From Typhlomys cinereus (taxonomy: Eukaryota > Chordata > Mammalia > Rodentia > Platacanthomyidae), in NCBI GenBank assembly GCA_023101885.1, contig JALPQD010000214.1:62001-126000 (forward strand): a stretch of DNA of 64,000 nucleotides. Reading direction: 5' to 3'. A program made the position numbers and the translations under genes. The notes beneath the pieces were generated by a model. The model saw only the letters and a list, made by a program, of their open reading frames with translations, was not told where the DNA came from and made no database searches. Below, piece by piece: positions 59,540 to 64,000 of the stretch (position 1 is its first letter; every line of letters starts with the position of its first letter).

Positions 59540-62500
59540 CTAGGATCCACCTATTAGGGAGTACATACGGCACTTAATTTTCCATGTCTGGGATACTTCA
59601 CTCATCCATTTCCATTCATTTCTCAGCAAATTGCATTAATTCATCATTTTTGATGGCTGAGTAGTATTCCATTGTATAAATGTACCATATTTTCCTTATC
59701 CACTCGTCAACTGTTGGACATTTGGTCTGATTCCATGACTTTGCTATTGTAAACAGTGCTGCTATGAACATGGTCGTGCTTCTGCTATCAAGGTGAATTT
59801 TTGCTGTATGGGAGGTTATTCCTAAAAGTGGTATAGCACAGTCATATGGCATTTCAATCTTTAACTTCTTTAGAATCGCCAGATAGCTCACCAGAGTGGT
59901 AGTATGAGCCTGCATTCCCACCAGCAATGTAGGAGAGTTCCCCTCTCTTCACATCCTTTCCAGCACTTGGTGTTGTTTGTATTGTGGATTTTTGCCATCC
60001 TGACAGGGATGTTTTGATTTCCATTTCCCTGATGGCTAAGGATGTGGAGCATTTTTAAAGATATTTGCTAGACATTTTAATTTCTTCCTTGGTAAAGTTT
60101 CTTTTAAGTTCCAGGGTCCACTTTTTAATTGGCCCATTTGTTTCCTTAGTGTTTAGTTTTCTAAGTTCTTTGTGCACTCTGGATAATAGAGCTCTATCAG
60201 ATAAGTGGTTAGTGAAGATTTTCTCCCATTCTGTGGGTTGCCTTTGTGCTCCAGTTACAATCTCTTTATCTGGACAGAAGCTCTTTAGTTTCACAAGATC
60301 TTATCTGTTGGGTGCTGTTTGTAGTGACTGTACTATTGGATGACCCTTTAGGAACTGTTGGCCTCACCCATTCATCTCGAGGGAGTTCCCTACCTTTTCA
60401 ACTATGGTTTTTATAGTCTCTGGCCTTATGGTGACAAGTAGGGGTCCAGTTTTAATCTTCTGCATGTGGATATCCAGTTTTGCCAGCATCATTTGTTGAA
60501 GATGCTATTCTTTTTCCATTGGATTTTTGGGCCCCTTTTTCAAAGATCAAATGGCTGTAGCTGTGTGGGCTTATATCTGGGTCTTCAACCCTTATCTACC
60601 GATCTGTGTGTCTATTTTGGAGCCAATACCAGGCTCTTTTTACAACTATGGATTTGTAGTATAGTCTAAGGTTTGGTATGATGATACCTCCAGCTGCGTT
60701 TTTGTTATCTAGGATTGTTTTTGCTATCTGGGTCTTTTGTGCCTCCATATGAATTTAGAGATTGTTTGTTCAACTTTTTTAAAGAGTTGCTTTGGGATTT
60801 TAATTGGTATAGCACTGAATCTGTATATTGCCTTTGGTAGGATGGTCATTTTTATGATGTAGATTCTGCCAATCCAGGAACATGGGCGGTCTTTCCACCT
60901 TCTGGTGTCTTCTGCAATTTCTTTCTTTAGGGTTTTAAAGTTTTCATTATAAAGGTCTCTTACTTCCTTGGTTAGGTTTATACCAAGGTATTTCATTTTG
61001 GGGGAGGCTATAGCAAACGGGATGTTTCTCTCAAGGCTTTTTCACTTCTTTCATTCTGGGCATATAGGAAGGCCACTGATTTTTGTACATTTATTTTGTA
61101 TCCTGCCACCCTGCTGAACTTCTGTCTTAGTTCCAAGAGCTTCCTGGTGGAATTTTTGGGATCACTCAGGTAAAAGATCATGTCATCTGCAAATAGAGAT
61201 AACTTGACTTCTTCCTTGCTGATTTGAATCCCTCTTATGTCCCTTTCTTGTCTTATGGCTTCAGCTAAGACTTCAAGTACAATATTGAATAGAGGTGGTG
61301 AGAGTGGACAGCCTTGTCTAGTTCCTGATCGAAGTGGGAATGCTTCAAGTTTTTCCCCATTGAGTAGAATCCTTGCTGTGGGCTTGTTGTATACAACTTT
61401 TATTATATTGATATAGGTTCCTTCCATTCCAACCTTCTCTAGGGTTTTGATCATAAAAGGCTGTTGGATCTTGTCGAAAGCTTTTTCTGCATCTATCGAG
61501 AGTATCATGTGGTCTTGGACTTTGGACTGGTTTATATGGTGAATTACATTTATTGATTTGCATATGTTGAAACAACCTTGTGTGCCTGGGATAAAGCCTA
61601 CTTGATCCCCGTGTATGATCTTTTTGATATGTTTTTGAATCCTATTTGCTAAGCCTTTGTTGAGAATCTTTGCATCTGTGTTCATCAGAGAGATTGGCCT
61701 ATAGTTTTCTTTTTTAAGTGTATCTTTATTAGGTTTTGGGATTAAGATGGTATTAGCTTCATAGAAGGAATTTGGTAGTGTTCCTTCCTTTGCTATTTGG
61801 TGGAACAGTTTAAGGAGTATTGGTGTTATTAGCTCCTTAAATGTCTGATAGAACTCTGTGTTGAATCCATCTGGTCCAGGACATTTTTGGTGGGAAGATT
61901 TGAGATTACTTCCTCGATTTTCTCATATGTTATAGGACTATTTAAATAATTCACAACTTCCTGATTCAATTTATGTAAGTTGTGTTTACTTAGGAATTCA
62001 TCCATCTCTTCTGTGTTGTTAAATTTTACAGAGTATAAGTTTTTGAAATATGACATTATAATTCCCTGGATTTCTTGGGTATCAGTAGTGATAACTCTAT
62101 TTTCATTTCTAATTTTGTTAATTTGGGCTTTCTGTCTCTTGCTTTTGGTTAATTTAACTAGGGATGCATCAATCTTGTTGATTTTTTTCAGAAAAACAGC
62201 TTTTCGACTGGTTGATTTTCTGTATTGTTTTCCTAATCTCAATTTTGGATATTTCTCCCCTTATTTTGCTAATCTCTTCTACTGCTTTTGGGATCAGATT
62301 GCTCTAGTGTCTCTAAAGCTTTAAGCTGCATTGTTAAGTTATTTATTTCTGATTTTTCCATTTTTTTTGATGTAGGCATTAAGAGCTATAAACTTACCTC
62401 TTAGGACAGCTTTCATTTTGTCCCAGAGTTTTTGGTAAATTGTATTTTCATTCTTGTTCAATTTCAGGAAATCTTGAATTTTCTTTGTAATTTCTCCCTA

Positions 62501-63286
62501 AATCCAATTCTCATTCAGCATCATAGTGTTAAGTTTCCAGGATTTAGTGTATTTTCTGTTGCTTGTTTTGTTGTGGATGTCAAGCTTTAGGCGGTGGTGG
62601 TCTGATAAGGTACAGGCTAGAATTTCAATTTTCCTGTATATGTGGAGATTTGTTTTGTGGCCCAATATGTGATCTATTTTGGAGCCAGTTCCGTGTGCTG
62701 CTGAGAAAAATGTGTACTCTTTGGTGCGTGGATGAAATGTTCGATAGAGATCTGTAAGGTCCATTTCAGTAAGGGTTTGATTAAGCTCCAAAGTGTCTCT
62801 GTTAAGTTTTTTACCTGTTTTTCTATCCCATGTTGAGAGGGCGGTGTTAAAATCCCCAAGAATTATCGTTTTGGGATTGATTTCTCACTTTAGATGTTGT
62901 AGGGTTTTCTTAATGAATGTGGAGGGGCCCATATTGGGTGCATATATGTTCAGTATTGTGAAGTCTTCCTGGTGAATTATACCTGTGACTAAAATGTAGT
63001 ATCCATCTGTGTCTCTTATGATTTTTTTTGGTTTGAAGTCCACTTTGTCTGACAGCATATTGGCTACCCCTGCCTGTTTTCTGCTTCCATTAGTTTGCAG
63101 AATTTTTGACCAGCCTTTTATTTTTAGGATGTGCCTATCTTTTGTGGTGAGGTGGGTTTCCTGCAGGCAGCAGATTGATGGATTGTGATTTTTAATCCAA
63201 GTTTGTAATCTGTGTCTCTTGATTGGTGAATTAATTCCATTAACATTTAATGTTATAATGGAGAGACTATTTTTAATTCTTGACAT
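59540..63286 (-). pseudogene. L1 ORF2, antisense, all domains present but interrupted
   Basis: Reading on the minus strand from 63286: endonuclease MSRIKNSLSIITLNVNG, CCLQETHLTTKDRH, later TFHPRTKEYTFFSAAHG and SDHHRLKLDIHNK. The RT follows: [11 protein letters not shown] region, [41 protein letters not shown], and the catalytic FADD at 61182-61193. The C-terminal pieces are WERFIR-type and KIWYIYTMEYYSAIKNDEL, with a stop at about 59540-59542. Frame breaks occur near 62880, 62490, 61830, 61005, 60720-60300 and 60050, so no active protein is expected. Its longest open stretch is about 225 codons over the RT core. Confidence 0.9.
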
Positions 63287-63343
63287 ATATTATGTTTAGT
63301 GGCTTTTGTAAGTGTATTGTTTCGCTTTTAGGTTTTGGTGGTA

Positions 63344-64000
63344 TTATACTTCCCTTCTATTCTCCTGGATATGCCTGTTTTTTTCTTCAAGCTTGAGTAT
63401 CATTTCTAGCATTTTTTGGAGACCTGGTTTGGTGGACATGTATCTCTTCAAGTTGTCTTTGTGCTGGAAAATTTTTCTTTCTCCCTCAATCATGATGGAT
63501 AGTTTTGCGAGGCATATCAGCTTGCGTTGACAGTTTTGCTCATTCGATACTTGAAGTACTTTTACTGTTTCCATTGAGAAGTCATTTGTTATTTTAATAG
63601 GTTTACCTTTAAAAGTGATTTGTGGGGCTGGAGAAGTGGCACAGGGCTTAACCCTCTGCCTTGCAGGCAGAAGGTCCTGAGTTCGGATCCCACATATAGA
63701 CGCTGGGCAGAAGCCGGACTGCCTGCGGCCTGTTTTTCTGGTCCTTGTAGGGCAGAGCCTATGAATCCCCGGGCAGGGTAAACAAGGAAGAGGAAGAGGC
63801 TGCCCCTGGTGGTTCCTGAATTCACCCGTGGTTCTACACACATATACATACATACACACACATGCACACATGCATACTTGAATATATGATAAAAAAATTA
63901 AAGTGATTTGTTTTTTTCCCCTTGAAGGTCTTAGCACCATTTCTTTATCTTGAATGTGGAATGTTTTAACTATTATTTGCCCTGGTGGGTTTTTATTTTG
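63344..64000 (-). pseudogene. L1 ORF1, C-terminal part, antisense, split by a SINE
   Basis: The minus strand gives ORF1 C-terminal domain residues (KITNDFSMETVKVLQ, then AKLSIMIEGERKIFQHKDNL and LQKMLEMILKLEEKNRHIQ) ending at about 63344. Upstream ORF1 sequence continues at 63912-64000 beyond the SINE and leaves the window. The open frame that runs through the SINE is fortuitous. Confidence 0.85.
63624..63899 (+). mobile_element. young GC-rich tRNA-SINE with 12-bp TSD
   Basis: The head gggctggagaagtggcacag is followed by box B gagttcggatcccacatata, the body 'gaagccggactgcctgcggc' and 'cacccgtggttctacacaca', a CA/CATA-rich tail and an A-run. Flanks aaagtgatttgt at 63612-63623 and 63900-63911. 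Confidence 0.95.

Larger units (their letters stand above)
58480..64000 (-). mobile_element. long L1, antisense, cut by the window edge
   Basis: From left to right: reversed A-rich tail, 'ccgctcatacaaaattaaca', a polypyrimidine tract (58535-58640), 3' UTR to about 59539, ORF2 59540-63286, the inter-ORF spacer, and ORF1 C-terminal part from 63344 to the edge. It is interrupted by a SINE at 63624-63899. The 5' end and right TSD lie outside the window, so full length cannot be judged. The 3' UTR holds a small duplication: the phrase 'gcgcagg.catgcaaagtc' occurs twice at 58825-58880. Confidence 0.9.

Noticed and set aside
1..64000. A novel multi-gene biological system
   Set aside because: No cluster of intact genes exists. 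Every recognisable coding segment is a broken L1 ORF or the WIZ retrocopy.

Overview
This is mammalian nuclear DNA from a rodent. It contains no intact host protein-coding gene that I can recognise, and it is built almost entirely of retroelements in several age layers. The rodent assignment rests on an antisense B1 SINE, B4/RSINE1-like SINEs, several copies of a rodent-type repeat I call URR1-like, and many copies of a tRNA-derived SINE whose head resembles B2. That last SINE has a body I do not recognise from mouse or rat. A non-murine member of the mouse-related clade (for example a jerboa or birch-mouse relative) is possible but unproven.

Region 1-10.7 kb: an old L1 is split by a full-length younger L1 (1591-7632) with a GC-rich 5' UTR, ORF1, ORF2 and a 13-bp target-site duplication (TSD). 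Both ORFs carry frameshifts or stops. A B4-type SINE and a 5'-truncated older L1 follow. Region 10.7-21.3 kb: decayed L1 3' ends, an L2 tail, B1, URR1-like copies, SINE remnants and plain intergenic DNA.

Region 21.3-33.5 kb: one ancient plus-strand L1 has been hit repeatedly. It contains four tRNA-SINEs, a poly(T)-only insertion, a 609-bp antisense solo LTR with a 5-bp TSD, a twin-primed (5'-inverted) L1, a processed pseudogene of the zinc-finger gene WIZ (27194-29718), a short L1 3' end and a URR1-like element. Most junctions carry visible TSDs, so the insertion history can be read directly.

Region 33.5-58.4 kb: mostly unremarkable AT-rich intergenic DNA. It holds a compound GATA microsatellite, a second twin-primed L1, three further 5'-truncated antisense L1s and scattered SINEs. 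Region 58.5-64 kb: a minus-strand L1 with all ORF2 domains present but interrupted. It runs off the right edge, and a young SINE lies in its ORF1.

Nothing here looks like a new enzymatic or defence system. The most useful objects are the WIZ retrocopy, which lacks the middle finger region and may preserve a skipped-exon mRNA, the nested insertion record, the two twin-priming events, the odd 3' end of the full-length L1, and the solo LTR.
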